Shown piece after piece: positions 1 to 7,666 of a DNA stretch of 12,387 bases; position 1 is the first letter of the stretch; every line of letters begins with the position of its first letter. The position numbers were made by a program, and so were the translations under genes. The notes below the pieces were generated by a model. The model searched no databases. It was not told where the DNA came from and worked only from the letters and a program-made list of their open reading frames with translations. Source of the stretch: Helicobacteraceae bacterium (GTDB lineage: Bacteria; Campylobacterota; Campylobacteria; Campylobacterales; SZUA-545); the NCBI GenBank assembly GCA_031273735.1, contig JAISRI010000184.1, positions 1-12,387 on the forward strand, read 5' to 3'.

Positions 1-1164
1 AAAGCCGCCCACGACTCTTCTTGCCGCTCTGTTGCGAAAAGCGGTAGGTATATCGATTTCGGTTTCGTTCGGTTGGATATAAAACTCGCCCTTTTCATTA
101 ACGCCAACAACGCCATAACCGCCGCCAACGTTGGCAATGTTAGGTTTTGGTTGTTGCGGAAGCGAGGTATTTATATCGGCTTCGGACATAAAGCCTGTGG
201 CGATAATCGTAACGCGCACCTCTTCCGGTTTAAGCGTATCGTCAAGCGACGTGCCAAAAATAACGTCGGACTCTGCGGTAACCGCGTCATATACGGTTTG
301 CATTGCGCGGTTGAGCGCCACAATCGGATAGCTTGGGTGGATTTGATAATGCACCAATACGCCCATTGCGCCATTGATAGAGAGGTTATCCAAAAGCGGC
401 GATTCGATCGCGTCTTTTAGCGCGTCGTAAGCGGAATCGCTTCCTTCGGCGCAAACGCCCATACCCATAAGCGCTTTGCCTTTATGCCCCATCACGGTTT
501 TAAGATCGTTAAAGTCGGTGTTCATACCCGGTAAACCGTTAGGAAGCACGATAGAACTCATACCTCTAACCGCTCGAGCCAAAACGTTATCGACTAACGC
601 GAAACTCTCCGCGTATCCCATATTTCTATCCACAATCGAAAACAACTTTTCATTTGGAATGATAACCATAGAATCGCATTCGCGTTTTAGCGCCTCCAAA
701 CCTTCCTGCGCAAGTCTACTTCGCTTTGGCGCTTCAAAGTTAAAGGGTTGCGTGCAAACGCCGATCGTAAGCGCGCCGTTTTCTTTTGCCGCTTGCGCCA
801 CGACCGAAGCCGCGCCAGTTCCCGTGCCGCCGCCAAGTCCCGCCGCGATAAATATAAGATCCGCGCCTTTAAGCGCCTCTTTGATCTGATCGTAGCTCTC
901 TTCGGCGGCTTGTTTGCCTACTTCTGGTTTCATACCCGCGCCAAGCCCTCTTGTGAGCTTTTCGCCAAGCTGAATCTTAACGGGCGCGAGAGAGGTCGCT
1001 AAATGTTGCGCGTCAGTGTTAGCGGCGATCATATCTACGCCTTTTAGCCCTTCGCGTATCATATGATTAACCATATTCGAACCGCCGCCGCCCACGCCGA
1101 TCACTTTAATGCTAACGACGTTATGTCGTCTTGTTTCTTCGATTGTGAAAAGATTATCGCTCAT
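1..1164 (-). CDS. ftsZ: Cell division protein FtsZ, 3' end cut by the window
   Basis: Tubulin-like GTPase that polymerises into the cytoplasmic Z ring and recruits the division machinery. My reading from the ATG at 1162-1164 gives 388 residues with no stop. The N-terminal nucleotide-binding part has the GVGGGGSN loop (24-30) and the tubulin signature GGGTGTG (111-117). The catalytic T7 loop reads NTDFND (N215, D217, D220), so the residues that complete the neighbouring subunit's GTPase site are present. Near the left edge, EIDIPTAFR (369-377) resembles the C-terminal conserved peptide that binds FtsA, so only a few residues and the stop should be missing. The linker before it is short (about residues 330-368). 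A Shine-Dalgarno AAAGG lies about 8 nt before the ATG. The gene starts 15 nt after the ftsA stop, the usual ftsA-ftsZ pairing. Identity is essentially certain. Confidence 0.97.
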   Translation of the reverse strand, partial: MSDNLFTIEETRRHNVVSIKVIGVGGGGSNMVNHMIREGLKGVDMIAANTDAQHLATSLAPVKIQLGEKLTRGLGAGMKPEVGKQAAEESYDQIKEALKGADLIFIAAGLGGGTGTGAASVVAQAAKENGALTIGVCTQPFNFEAPKRSRLAQEGLEALKRECDSMVIIPNEKLFSIVDRNMGYAESFALVDNVLARAVRGMSSIVLPNGLPGMNTDFNDLKTVMGHKGKALMGMGVCAEGSDSAYDALKDAIESPLLDNLSINGAMGVLVHYQIHPSYPIVALNRAMQTVYDAVTAESDVIFGTSLDDTLKPEEVRVTIIATGFMSEADINTSLPQQPKPNIANVGGGYGVVGVNEKGEFYIQPNETEIDIPTAFRNRAARRVVGGF

Positions 1165-1179
1165 CTATTACGCCTTTTA

Positions 1180-2514
1180 TTAAAATATCTGCGAAAGCCA
1201 ATTCCAAAACCTTTTTAGAAAGGTCGGCTCGCTTATACCTTCGGGAGGAAAATCGACTTCTGGCGATTTTATTTTAGTCTCGCCTTGTTCGGTTTGTTGT
1301 TCTTGTTCTATCGGTTTTTGAGCGCCGCTTCGCGGATTACCTTTTAATACGTTGTTCGAATCGATCTCGTAAGGGGTAAACTCTCCCGCGCCGTAACGAA
1401 TCAATCCGATTGCGACAGAATACGTCGGATCGCGTAAAGAGTCCGCCATACCCGTAAGCGCTTTAGGATGCGCGATTCTAATAGGAATGTTTCCAAAGAT
1501 CGGCTCCGCCATTTCGGATAAGCCCACAAGTTTAGAAGCGCCGCCAGTAAATACCACGCCCGCCGCCGCGACGCTTCTTAAACGGCTTCTATCCAAAAGT
1601 CCCCTTTGGATCAAAACCGTTTCTTCCATTCTTGCGCCGATCACATTGGCGATTGTTTCCCAAGAGACGCTTCGTCTTGCCGCGTTTTCATTGCCAATTT
1701 CGGGGATTTCGATCGAGCCGTTATCTTTGCCGTTTAATCTCCTGTATTGAATCTTTATCTCTTCCGCCGCGCGTTGGGGCGTGTGAAGCGAAATAGCTAG
1801 ATCGGAGGTGATATGCCCGCCGCCTACGGCAAAAAAATCGCAATGACGCGGCGCGTTTCCCTGATATACGACGAGGTTAAACGACGCCGCGCCTATATCG
1901 ATCACGCACGCGCCAAGTTTTTTTTCGTCTTCGTTAAGAACTGCGATCGACGCGACGTAACCTGAAAGAGCCAACGCGCCAATCTCGATTCCCGCCCCAG
2001 CGATCGCTTTGCGCAAATTATCCAGCGCGGTCTTTTTCGCAAGTATGATATTAACTTGCGTTTCTAACCGCGATCCGCTCATACCGACGGGATCTTCCAC
2101 ATAAGATTGATCGTCGACTTTGAACGAATATGGAAAAACGTGGAGAATCTCGTAATCTGGAGGCGGCGCGGCGGCGCTTTCCAAAGCTAGACGCATAACG
2201 CGATTAACGTCTTTAAACTCGATGTCTTTAAGAGGTATATTGGCTTTGCCCGCGCTCTGAACGCTTGTCGCGTAAGCGCCGCTGACGCCTACGATCGCCC
2301 GCGAAATCGACACGCCCGCATGTTGGCGCGCCTCGTCCGCCGCGACCTTGATCGCCGTAGCCGCTTTGGCTATATCGGTGATAACGCCTTTTACCAATCC
2401 TTGCGATTTGCAAATTCCGCTACCGACGATTCTCGCGCTTTTATCCGCGCCGATCTGCGCTATAAGAGCGCAAACTTTGCTTGTGCCTACGTCGATAGCT
2501 AGAATATGGGACAT
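1180..2514 (-). CDS. ftsA: Cell division protein FtsA (actin-like membrane tether of FtsZ)
   Basis: Actin/Hsp70-superfamily protein (444 aa) that anchors FtsZ to the inner membrane and recruits later division proteins. Phosphate-1 motif AIDVGTSK is at residues 6-13, and the adenosine motif VFTGGASK at 321-328. A Gln/Glu/Pro-rich linker (about 395-430) leads to an amphipathic C-terminal helix, FLKRFWNWLSQIF (432-444), the membrane-targeting sequence expected of FtsA. The phosphate-2 region reads VIDIGAASFN (204-213) rather than the usual DIGGGTTD-like pattern, so the nucleotide site is divergent; this may be a lineage trait. The start codon overlaps the stop of the upstream gene as TAATG, and an AGGGG Shine-Dalgarno lies just upstream, so translation is probably coupled. 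ftsZ follows after 15 nt. Confidence 0.95.
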   Translation of the reverse strand: MSHILAIDVGTSKVCALIAQIGADKSARIVGSGICKSQGLVKGVITDIAKAATAIKVAADEARQHAGVSISRAIVGVSGAYATSVQSAGKANIPLKDIEFKDVNRVMRLALESAAAPPPDYEILHVFPYSFKVDDQSYVEDPVGMSGSRLETQVNIILAKKTALDNLRKAIAGAGIEIGALALSGYVASIAVLNEDEKKLGACVIDIGAASFNLVVYQGNAPRHCDFFAVGGGHITSDLAISLHTPQRAAEEIKIQYRRLNGKDNGSIEIPEIGNENAARRSVSWETIANVIGARMEETVLIQRGLLDRSRLRSVAAAGVVFTGGASKLVGLSEMAEPIFGNIPIRIAHPKALTGMADSLRDPTYSVAIGLIRYGAGEFTPYEIDSNNVLKGNPRSGAQKPIEQEQQTEQGETKIKSPEVDFPPEGISEPTFLKRFWNWLSQIF

Positions 2515-3989
2515 TATAACCCCTGATCGGTTTGATTATACACGGTAATTGGATAACGTTTTTGGAGATTTTCTAGTAACGAGCGTTGAATATACCCCGT
2601 CTTTAACTGCGAAATCTCCGCGCTTAATCTCAACTCGTTTTCCAATAGCCTATTTTGGTCAAACAACTTCTGTTCCACAATGCGATAAATAACCGCTTTT
2701 TGCTCGAGCGAAACGACCCCTTCGGGCGCTTTGGAGCCAAAAACCTGCTCTAAAAAAGATTCCGCTTCAATCTCGCTTAAACCTTTGATTTGATCGTAAT
2801 CGTCGCGAGTGATAAACCCCGTCGTTTCGCCCTTAAAGTTTTCAAGCTGTTTTTCGCTTTCGACTTTTAGATATTCGGCGATCTTCTGCCTCTTTAGCTC
2901 CTCTTCTACGGCGGGATAAGCCTTTTCAAACGGCAGAGGTTGCGCCCCGCGTCTTTCGTCGATCTTCGCTAGCGCGTAAGCGCCTGAAATCTCGATGGGT
3001 CCCGCGATCTCTTTTAGACTGCTCTCGTTTTCAAAGTTCTGCATAACCTCGATCGAAAAGAGGTCGTTTCTAAACTCTAAACCTTTTACGACGACCGGCG
3101 CAACTGCGGCGCTTCCGTCGCGCCACGCGTTCTTTGCGATCAGCGCCTCTCGCCGCGCCTTGATTGCTTTCGCGCGCAATAAAGCCGCCTCTTTAACCGC
3201 GTCGTAGGGGCGTATCTCGCCTTGCTCGTCGATAAACTCGCTCTTGTTTCTTTCATAATACTCTTGCGCTTCCGCTTCCGTCGCGTTTTGGTCGCTCCAC
3301 GCGATTTTGATATAGGAAATATCGTAATTCGGTTCGCCCATAAATTGCAAAGTATTGGAGTCGTAATAGGTTTTCGCCTCCTCTTTCGTTACCTTCACCT
3401 TTTTTGGGGCGGCGATGATTTTATACGTTATGCGATCGGCGCCAAATCGCGCCGCGCCGAAAGTCTCTTTTTCGCTCTGCGTAACGGGTAGCGCAAGCGC
3501 CGCGTTAAGTTTATTTATTAGCAGTCTTCGCTCTAGTTGCGCCTCAAAACTTTTGATCTCTTGGCGGTTATTTTTAAGGTAGGCGACATATAGGTTTTTG
3601 TCAAAAACGCCGTTGTTTTGAAACTGCGGATCGCGGATAATCAGAGCCGAAATCTCCTCGTCGCTCACGCGCAAACCAACGTCGCGGGCATAAGCGATCA
3701 GCAAAGCCTCTTGGATCAACGACGCTCTGACGTTTTTTTGTAGATCGCGCTCCATCGCTTCGTTTAACGGCTGATCAAGCATACCGTTATAAAAATCGCG
3801 CATCTGCCGATAGGCTTGCGCGAATTGCTCGTAAGAGACCTTTTCGTCGCCGACGACGGCGATCGCGCCCGCGCCCGAACCGTAGCTGTAACTGCCCCAC
3901 CCGACGGCGGAAGAACCGACAAAAGCGACTACGGTCGCCGCTAATACCACGACTAAAAACGTTCTGTGTCTTTGCAAGGTTGCAATCAT
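2514..3989 (-). CDS. ppiD: Membrane-anchored PpiD/SurA-like periplasmic chaperone
   Basis: Probable periplasmic folding factor of 491 aa held in the inner membrane by one N-terminal helix (about residues 10-30), after a short cytoplasmic end with Arg and His. A SurA/PpiD-type N-terminal chaperone domain follows (about 42-170), including VVGDEKVSYEQF and the FQNNGVFD segment typical of PpiD-like proteins. The rest is charged and helix-rich. I cannot find a convincing parvulin (rotamase) catalytic domain, so peptidyl-prolyl isomerase activity should not be assumed despite the usual name. Homologues sit directly before ftsA in Helicobacter and Campylobacter (HP0977, Cj0694, from memory). A good ribosome site, AGAGGGA, lies about 8 nt before the ATG. 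It is probably the first gene of the ppiD-ftsA-ftsZ unit. The family is fairly sure; the exact biochemical role is not. Confidence 0.85.
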   Translation of the reverse strand: MIATLQRHRTFLVVVLAATVVAFVGSSAVGWGSYSYGSGAGAIAVVGDEKVSYEQFAQAYRQMRDFYNGMLDQPLNEAMERDLQKNVRASLIQEALLIAYARDVGLRVSDEEISALIIRDPQFQNNGVFDKNLYVAYLKNNRQEIKSFEAQLERRLLINKLNAALALPVTQSEKETFGAARFGADRITYKIIAAPKKVKVTKEEAKTYYDSNTLQFMGEPNYDISYIKIAWSDQNATEAEAQEYYERNKSEFIDEQGEIRPYDAVKEAALLRAKAIKARREALIAKNAWRDGSAAVAPVVVKGLEFRNDLFSIEVMQNFENESSLKEIAGPIEISGAYALAKIDERRGAQPLPFEKAYPAVEEELKRQKIAEYLKVESEKQLENFKGETTGFITRDDYDQIKGLSEIEAESFLEQVFGSKAPEGVVSLEQKAVIYRIVEQKLFDQNRLLENELRLSAEISQLKTGYIQRSLLENLQKRYPITVYNQTDQGL

Positions 3990-4025
3990 CTATAAAATCC
4001 CTCTAAAAACGAAAAAATCGTTAAG

Positions 4026-4031
4026 ATTGTA
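4026..4031 (-). promoter_or_regulatory. Candidate -10 element ahead of ppiD-ftsA-ftsZ
   Basis: Read on the minus strand, the 84-nt gap between coaE and ppiD contains GGTTACAATC, whose TACAAT resembles a housekeeping sigma-70 -10 box. A start about 7 nt downstream would give a leader of roughly 30 nt before the ppiD ATG. No TTGACA-like -35 sits at normal spacing, which fits the weak -35 conservation known for Campylobacterota. Nearly the same 10-mer (GGCTACAATC) precedes pyrD. No terminator hairpin is visible after coaE, so read-through from the upstream operon may also occur. Confidence 0.45.
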
Positions 4032-4073
4032 ACCAACTAAACCTCAACCTTTTTGCGAACAAACATTTTTTAT

Positions 4074-4640
4074 CTATTTTTCGTCGATCGCCGTTTTCAA
4101 AAAGCCGTCGACCTCGCGGCTTAAATGCGCTAAATCTTTAACGTTTTCGATGATCCGCCACGCCTTTTTGCGCTTTTCTTCGATAGGAATTTGCGAAGCG
4201 ATTCTAGCGATAGCGCGTTCGTTACTCATGCCGCGATTGGCGGTAAGCCTTGCGATCTGCGTTTGGCGCGGCGCGTAGATAAGTAGCGATCGCTCGATCG
4301 GGTATTCATTTTGTCTTTCAAAAAAGAGCGGAATATCTATAAAATAGGTTCGATTTAGCGCTTCGAGTTTGGCGCTCTCTTCAAAAATACGTTCGCGGAT
4401 TAGCGGGTGCAAAATCGCCTCTAATTTGGCGCGAAGATCGGCGCTTGCAAAGATACGATCGCCTATCTCGGCGCGGTTAAGAGTTCCAAAAACCGCCTCG
4501 ATCTCTTTTGAACGCTCCGCGAAACGTTCTCGCGAAATCTCGTCCGCGTCGATCGCGCTAAAACCGCGCTCTTTTAATAGTTTCAAGGCGGAGCTTTTTC
4601 CCGTCGCTATGCCGCCCGTTAAAACGATCGCGTTTTTCAT
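4074..4640 (-). CDS. coaE: Dephospho-CoA kinase
   Basis: Last enzyme of coenzyme A synthesis: ATP-dependent phosphorylation of the ribose 3'-hydroxyl of dephospho-CoA, in the cytoplasm. The 188-aa product has the P-loop GGIATGKS (9-16), the DAD motif (31-33), the HPLIRE segment (78-83), DIPLFFE (102-108, usual form DVPLLFE) and an Arg-rich lid region (R125 to R136) followed by ARIASQ (145-150). All hallmarks of the family are present and the length is close to normal. The start overlaps the yggS stop by 4 nt (ATGA). It is the last gene of the large operon; an 84-nt gap follows. Confidence 0.95.
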   Translation of the reverse strand: MKNAIVLTGGIATGKSSALKLLKERGFSAIDADEISRERFAERSKEIEAVFGTLNRAEIGDRIFASADLRAKLEAILHPLIRERIFEESAKLEALNRTYFIDIPLFFERQNEYPIERSLLIYAPRQTQIARLTANRGMSNERAIARIASQIPIEEKRKKAWRIIENVKDLAHLSREVDGFLKTAIDEK

Positions 4641-5293
4641 CTCTTAAAAAGAATCGAGCCTAGCCGCAACATATTAGCGCCGCACGCGATCGCAAGCTCA
4701 AAATCGCCGCTCATACCCATAGAAATTACCGTCGCGTTTGGAATTTGCTCGTATATTTTGCGCGTTATTTCAAAGCTCTTTTGAATCGTTTTTTGATCGT
4801 CCGTATGCGCGCCGATCGTCATAACCCCTTCTAATTTAAGCGCCAAGCAAGTCGAAACGATCTCGTTATAAATATCGATCGCTTTTTCGGGCAAAACGCC
4901 GCTTTTTGTAGGCTCTTTCGCGGCGTTAATCTGAAGAAGCGTCCGTTGCGTTCGATTAGCGCGAAGCAGGCGATCGTTAAAGGCTTTCGCGGTTTCAAAA
5001 GAGTCGATTGAATGAATCAGCGCGGGGCGCAAAGCGATCAATTTGTTGATTTTGTTGGTTTGCAAAGCGCCGATAAAATGCCACTCGATCGCAAGCATTT
5101 TAAGAGCGGTTAGTTTTAACTCTAAATCCTGTATTTTATTTTCGCCAAACGCTAACTGCCTTTGCGAATATAGTTTTACGATCTGATCCGCGTTTGCGTA
5201 TTTGCTTGCGGCGACAATTTTAATATCCTCTTTTTGACCGCAGACGCTCTTGGCTATATTTACTCTTTCGATCGCCTCTCGCAAAGCGCTCAT
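4637..5293 (-). CDS. yggS: YggS/PLPBP-family pyridoxal-phosphate homeostasis protein
   Basis: Single-domain PLP-binding TIM-barrel protein of 218 aa, the bacterial counterpart of PROSC/PLPBP, involved in vitamin B6 and amino-acid homeostasis with no known catalytic reaction. The PLP lysine is K31 in the VAASK segment. Other signatures are FGENKIQD (49-56), WHFIGALQTNK (71-81) and SMGMSGDFE (191-199), the phosphate-binding part, with the R-x-G pair at 210-212. The family often reads SMGMSDD here, so G196 is a small variation. Start and stop both overlap the neighbours by ATGA (rseP upstream, coaE downstream). The Shine-Dalgarno is weak, so translation probably relies on coupling from rseP. Confidence 0.94.
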   Translation of the reverse strand: MSALREAIERVNIAKSVCGQKEDIKIVAASKYANADQIVKLYSQRQLAFGENKIQDLELKLTALKMLAIEWHFIGALQTNKINKLIALRPALIHSIDSFETAKAFNDRLLRANRTQRTLLQINAAKEPTKSGVLPEKAIDIYNEIVSTCLALKLEGVMTIGAHTDDQKTIQKSFEITRKIYEQIPNATVISMGMSGDFELAIACGANMLRLGSILFKR

Positions 5294-6342
5294 CGCGTCA
5301 ATCTTACAATATCGTTATAAAGCCCTAAAAGCATTAACGCGCCTAAAATAGCCCAACCGCCTATTGTTAGGCGATACAAAATCTTTTCGCTAGGCGCTCT
5401 GCGAAAAATCTGCTCGTAAAGATTAAAGATAATATGCCCGCCGTCAAGCGCGGGAATCGGCAAAAGATTAACCACGCCTAAATTAACCGATATTAACGCG
5501 CTTAAAATTAGCAGAGCGCTTAAACCTACCGCGCTCGCCTTTGCGGTAATATCCACGATCGTTACGATTCCGCCTATGTTTTCCAACCCAACTACGCCCG
5601 TGATCAGTTTAATAACGCTTTGAAAAATCAGCGTGCTTGCGTCGATCGTCTTGCCCCAAGCGACCTTAACGCTTTCAAATACGCCGTAATGAAGCGTTAC
5701 GATCTCGCCGCTCGGACTAACCCCAATCATTTTGCGTTGCTCTTTTTCGCCGAAAATATTTTCGCTCTCGCTAAGTTGCGCGTCGAGAATTAAAACAAGA
5801 TTTTCGCCCGCGCGATCGACGTTTAACGCGATCGGTTTTTGGCTATTTCTTATTAGCTCGCTCATCTGATCCCACGATCTAATCTCTACATCGTCGATTT
5901 TAACGATTTTATCGCCGATTAAAAGCCCCGCTTTTTGCGCGGGAGAGTCTTCTATAATTTTGCCGATCGTAGGCGCGAGCGCGTCAAAACCGATTAGAGC
6001 CGCGCCCCAAAAAAGCGCGAAAGCGATCGCGAAGTTAGCAAACGGTCCCGCAAATAATATGATCATTCTCTGCCAAGGTTTTTTAGAATCGTAAGCGTCG
6101 GGTTCGCCGCTTCTTTTTGTAGGATCGCTATCGTCTTGCCCTTTCATTTTGACGTAACCGCCAAGCCAGATCGCGGCGATCGCGTATTCGGTGTCGCCTA
6201 TCTTTTTTGACCATAGTTTTTTGCCAAAACCTATGCAAAAGGTCTCGACCGTTACGCCCAACGCTCTAGCGGCGATAAAATGCCCCAATTCGTGAAAAAA
6301 TATCAGAAGCGAAAGCATTATAATCGCGATAAAAATTCCCAT
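5290..6342 (-). CDS. rseP: RseP-type site-2 intramembrane zinc metalloprotease (M50)
   Basis: Inner-membrane protease that cuts transmembrane segments, such as anti-sigma factors or leftover signal peptides. At 350 aa it is shorter than the roughly 450-aa E. coli protein and appears to hold one PDZ domain rather than two. The zinc motif HELGH (17-21) lies in the first membrane helix, GGYVKMKGQ (61-69) forms the membrane-proximal loop, the PDZ region spans about 115-200, and NLLPIPALDGGH (292-303) provides the third zinc ligand, Asp300. Helices also lie near 92-118, 263-290 and 328-345. AAGG lies about 7 nt before the ATG. It starts 15 nt after the shorter TPR gene and overlaps yggS by 4 nt. 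The substrate cannot be told from sequence; no anti-sigma factor gene is nearby. Confidence 0.95.
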   Translation of the reverse strand: MGIFIAIIMLSLLIFFHELGHFIAARALGVTVETFCIGFGKKLWSKKIGDTEYAIAAIWLGGYVKMKGQDDSDPTKRSGEPDAYDSKKPWQRMIILFAGPFANFAIAFALFWGAALIGFDALAPTIGKIIEDSPAQKAGLLIGDKIVKIDDVEIRSWDQMSELIRNSQKPIALNVDRAGENLVLILDAQLSESENIFGEKEQRKMIGVSPSGEIVTLHYGVFESVKVAWGKTIDASTLIFQSVIKLITGVVGLENIGGIVTIVDITAKASAVGLSALLILSALISVNLGVVNLLPIPALDGGHIIFNLYEQIFRRAPSEKILYRLTIGGWAILGALMLLGLYNDIVRLTR

Positions 6343-6357
6343 TTATTTACCTTTTCC

Positions 6358-6819
6358 TTAATCTCGTTTTGGTTTAGACGATTCAATGATATTTTTTAGA
6401 TCGCATTGACCCAATTTGCACGCTCTTTCGGCGTCGCTCTCGGCGTTTTTTAGTTCGCCTAACCTAAAATAGGCAAGCCCTCTATTATGATAGTGCGTTT
6501 CTTCGTCTGGTTCCAACGCGATGATCTTATTAAAATCGTCGATCGCTCTATCGTAAAACTCCATATTCAAAAACGTAAGCCCTCGATTAACGTAAAACGG
6601 CGCGTAATCGGGTATTATCTCGATCGCCTTTGTAAAATCCTCGATCGCTCGATGATAATCTTTTAATTGAAAATAGGCGATAGCGCGGCTATTATAAGCG
6701 TTTGAATCGTTTGGGTTTTCAGCGATTATTTTCCTTGCGCGTTCGATTGTCTCTTCGCAATCGTCGCAAGCCAAAGCCGCCGAAATTGCAAACAGAGAAA
6801 AAATTAACTTTTTTATCAT
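6358..6819 (-). CDS. Exported TPR protein, possible lipoprotein (shorter paralogue)
   Basis: Small secreted tetratricopeptide-repeat protein (153 aa) of unknown function. The start MIKK plus a hydrophobic stretch forms a signal peptide ending at ALA before C18. The AALAC context fits a relaxed lipobox, so it could be lipidated at C18, or cut by signal peptidase I. C18 and C21 form a CDDC pair. Three TPR units follow (about 41-74, 75-108 and 109-135), recognisable by AYNSRAIAYFQLKDY-type helix A and A-I-x-D-F helix B patterns. The C-terminus has C134-x-L-G-x-C139, also found in the neighbouring TPR protein. It starts 4 nt after that gene's stop with a purine-rich ribosome site, and rseP starts 15 nt downstream. 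TPRs normally bind proteins or peptides; the partner is unknown. Confidence 0.88.
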   Translation of the reverse strand: MIKKLIFSLFAISAALACDDCEETIERARKIIAENPNDSNAYNSRAIAYFQLKDYHRAIEDFTKAIEIIPDYAPFYVNRGLTFLNMEFYDRAIDDFNKIIALEPDEETHYHNRGLAYFRLGELKNAESDAERACKLGQCDLKNIIESSKPKRD

Positions 6820-6823
6820 TTTC

Positions 6824-7666
6824 TTACTCTCTTAAAAGTCCGTTTTCTTTCATATATTTGAGCAGATTGCAATCGCCTAAATCGCACGCCTTTTTCGCGT
6901 CGATCGCGGCGTTTTTAAGATCGTTTAACTGCCCGTAAGCGCTTCCTCTGTTGCTATATGCGCGAGCTAAATTAGGATCGAGTTTGATCGCCCGATCGTA
7001 ATCGCTGATCGCCGTTTGTATTTCGCCTGAAAAATGGCGGGCGATCCCGCGATGATAATAGGTTACGGCGTTTTTAGAATCAAGTTTGATCGCCCGATCG
7101 TAATCGCCTATCGCCTTTTTTTGATCGCCTAAACTCGCATAGGCTAAACCGCGAGATCCATATACGGACGCGTTGTTTGGATCAAGTTTGATCGCTTCGG
7201 TAAAATCGGCGATCGCTTTTTGCAGATCGCCTAAACTTAAATATGCGGTAGCGCGATTGGTATAAGCGTTTAGATATTTTGCGTCGATTTTTAGCGCTTG
7301 GCTATAGCCTTCGATCGCTTTTTGCGCGTCGCCCGATCGATAATTGGCGTTTGCGCGGTTGTAATGCGCGTCCGAATAGTTAGCGTCAAGTTTAAGCGCC
7401 GCGTTAAAATCTTCGATCGCTTTTTTATAGTCGTTTTGCTCGTAATAGGCGATTCCTCTAGCGTTGTATATTTCGGGTAGTTTCGCGAAATATAACGCTT
7501 GGTTAAAACTTTCAATCGCCTTTTTTTGATCGCCTTTTTTGCTCGCCGAGATTCCAATTTTATAGAGATCGTCCGCCTTTTCTATATTAGCTATTCCGCC
7601 CTGAGTTTGCGATGAGGCGATCGCGCCCGCGCATAATAAAATCAAAGATAGTAAAAACGTTTTCAT
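6824..7666 (-). CDS. Exported TPR-repeat protein (longer paralogue)
   Basis: Secreted protein (280 aa) built almost wholly of TPRs; function not recognised. I place the start at the ATG at 7664-7666: it begins a clear signal peptide (MKTFLLSLILLCAGAIASS, cleavage near residue 17-19), has GAGG 6 nt upstream, and overlaps the pgsA stop as ATGA. The same frame stays open further upstream, but that stretch is Arg-rich and antisense-like and lies inside pgsA. About seven 34-residue TPR units follow, from near residue 32 to 260, with recurring G-x-A-x-Y and A-I-x-D-[FY] signatures. The end carries C261-x-L-G-x-C266, like the smaller paralogue. The two genes probably arose by duplication. It may be an envelope scaffold or adaptor, which is inference. 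Confidence 0.9.
   Translation of the reverse strand: MKTFLLSLILLCAGAIASSQTQGGIANIEKADDLYKIGISASKKGDQKKAIESFNQALYFAKLPEIYNARGIAYYEQNDYKKAIEDFNAALKLDANYSDAHYNRANANYRSGDAQKAIEGYSQALKIDAKYLNAYTNRATAYLSLGDLQKAIADFTEAIKLDPNNASVYGSRGLAYASLGDQKKAIGDYDRAIKLDSKNAVTYYHRGIARHFSGEIQTAISDYDRAIKLDPNLARAYSNRGSAYGQLNDLKNAAIDAKKACDLGDCNLLKYMKENGLLRE
6943..7560 (-). repeat. 102-bp internal repeats encoding the TPR units
   Basis: Within the longer TPR gene the DNA repeats with a 102-bp (34-codon) period. A clear pair is AGTTTGATCGCCCGATCGTA-type sequence, read on the plus strand, at 6981 and again at 7083, with a third diverged copy near 7185. The first two copies are nearly identical over about 25 bp, which suggests recent duplication or gene conversion between units. 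Outer units are more diverged. Repeats of this kind can change copy number by recombination. Confidence 0.7.

Noticed and set aside
73..889. Plus-strand reading frames across ftsZ
   Set aside because: They lie opposite a fully conserved FtsZ and show no domain; long antisense frames are expected with this GC-rich codon use.
2513..2518. TATAAT on the minus strand at the ftsA start as a -10 box
   Set aside because: It overlaps the ftsA start codon, so a transcript would begin inside the gene. The match arises from the TAATG junction.
4008..4022. Small inverted repeat AACGA-5-TCGTT ahead of ppiD as a terminator or operator
   Set aside because: The stem is only 5 bp with an A/T loop and no following T run in the right place; it may be chance in an AT-rich leader.
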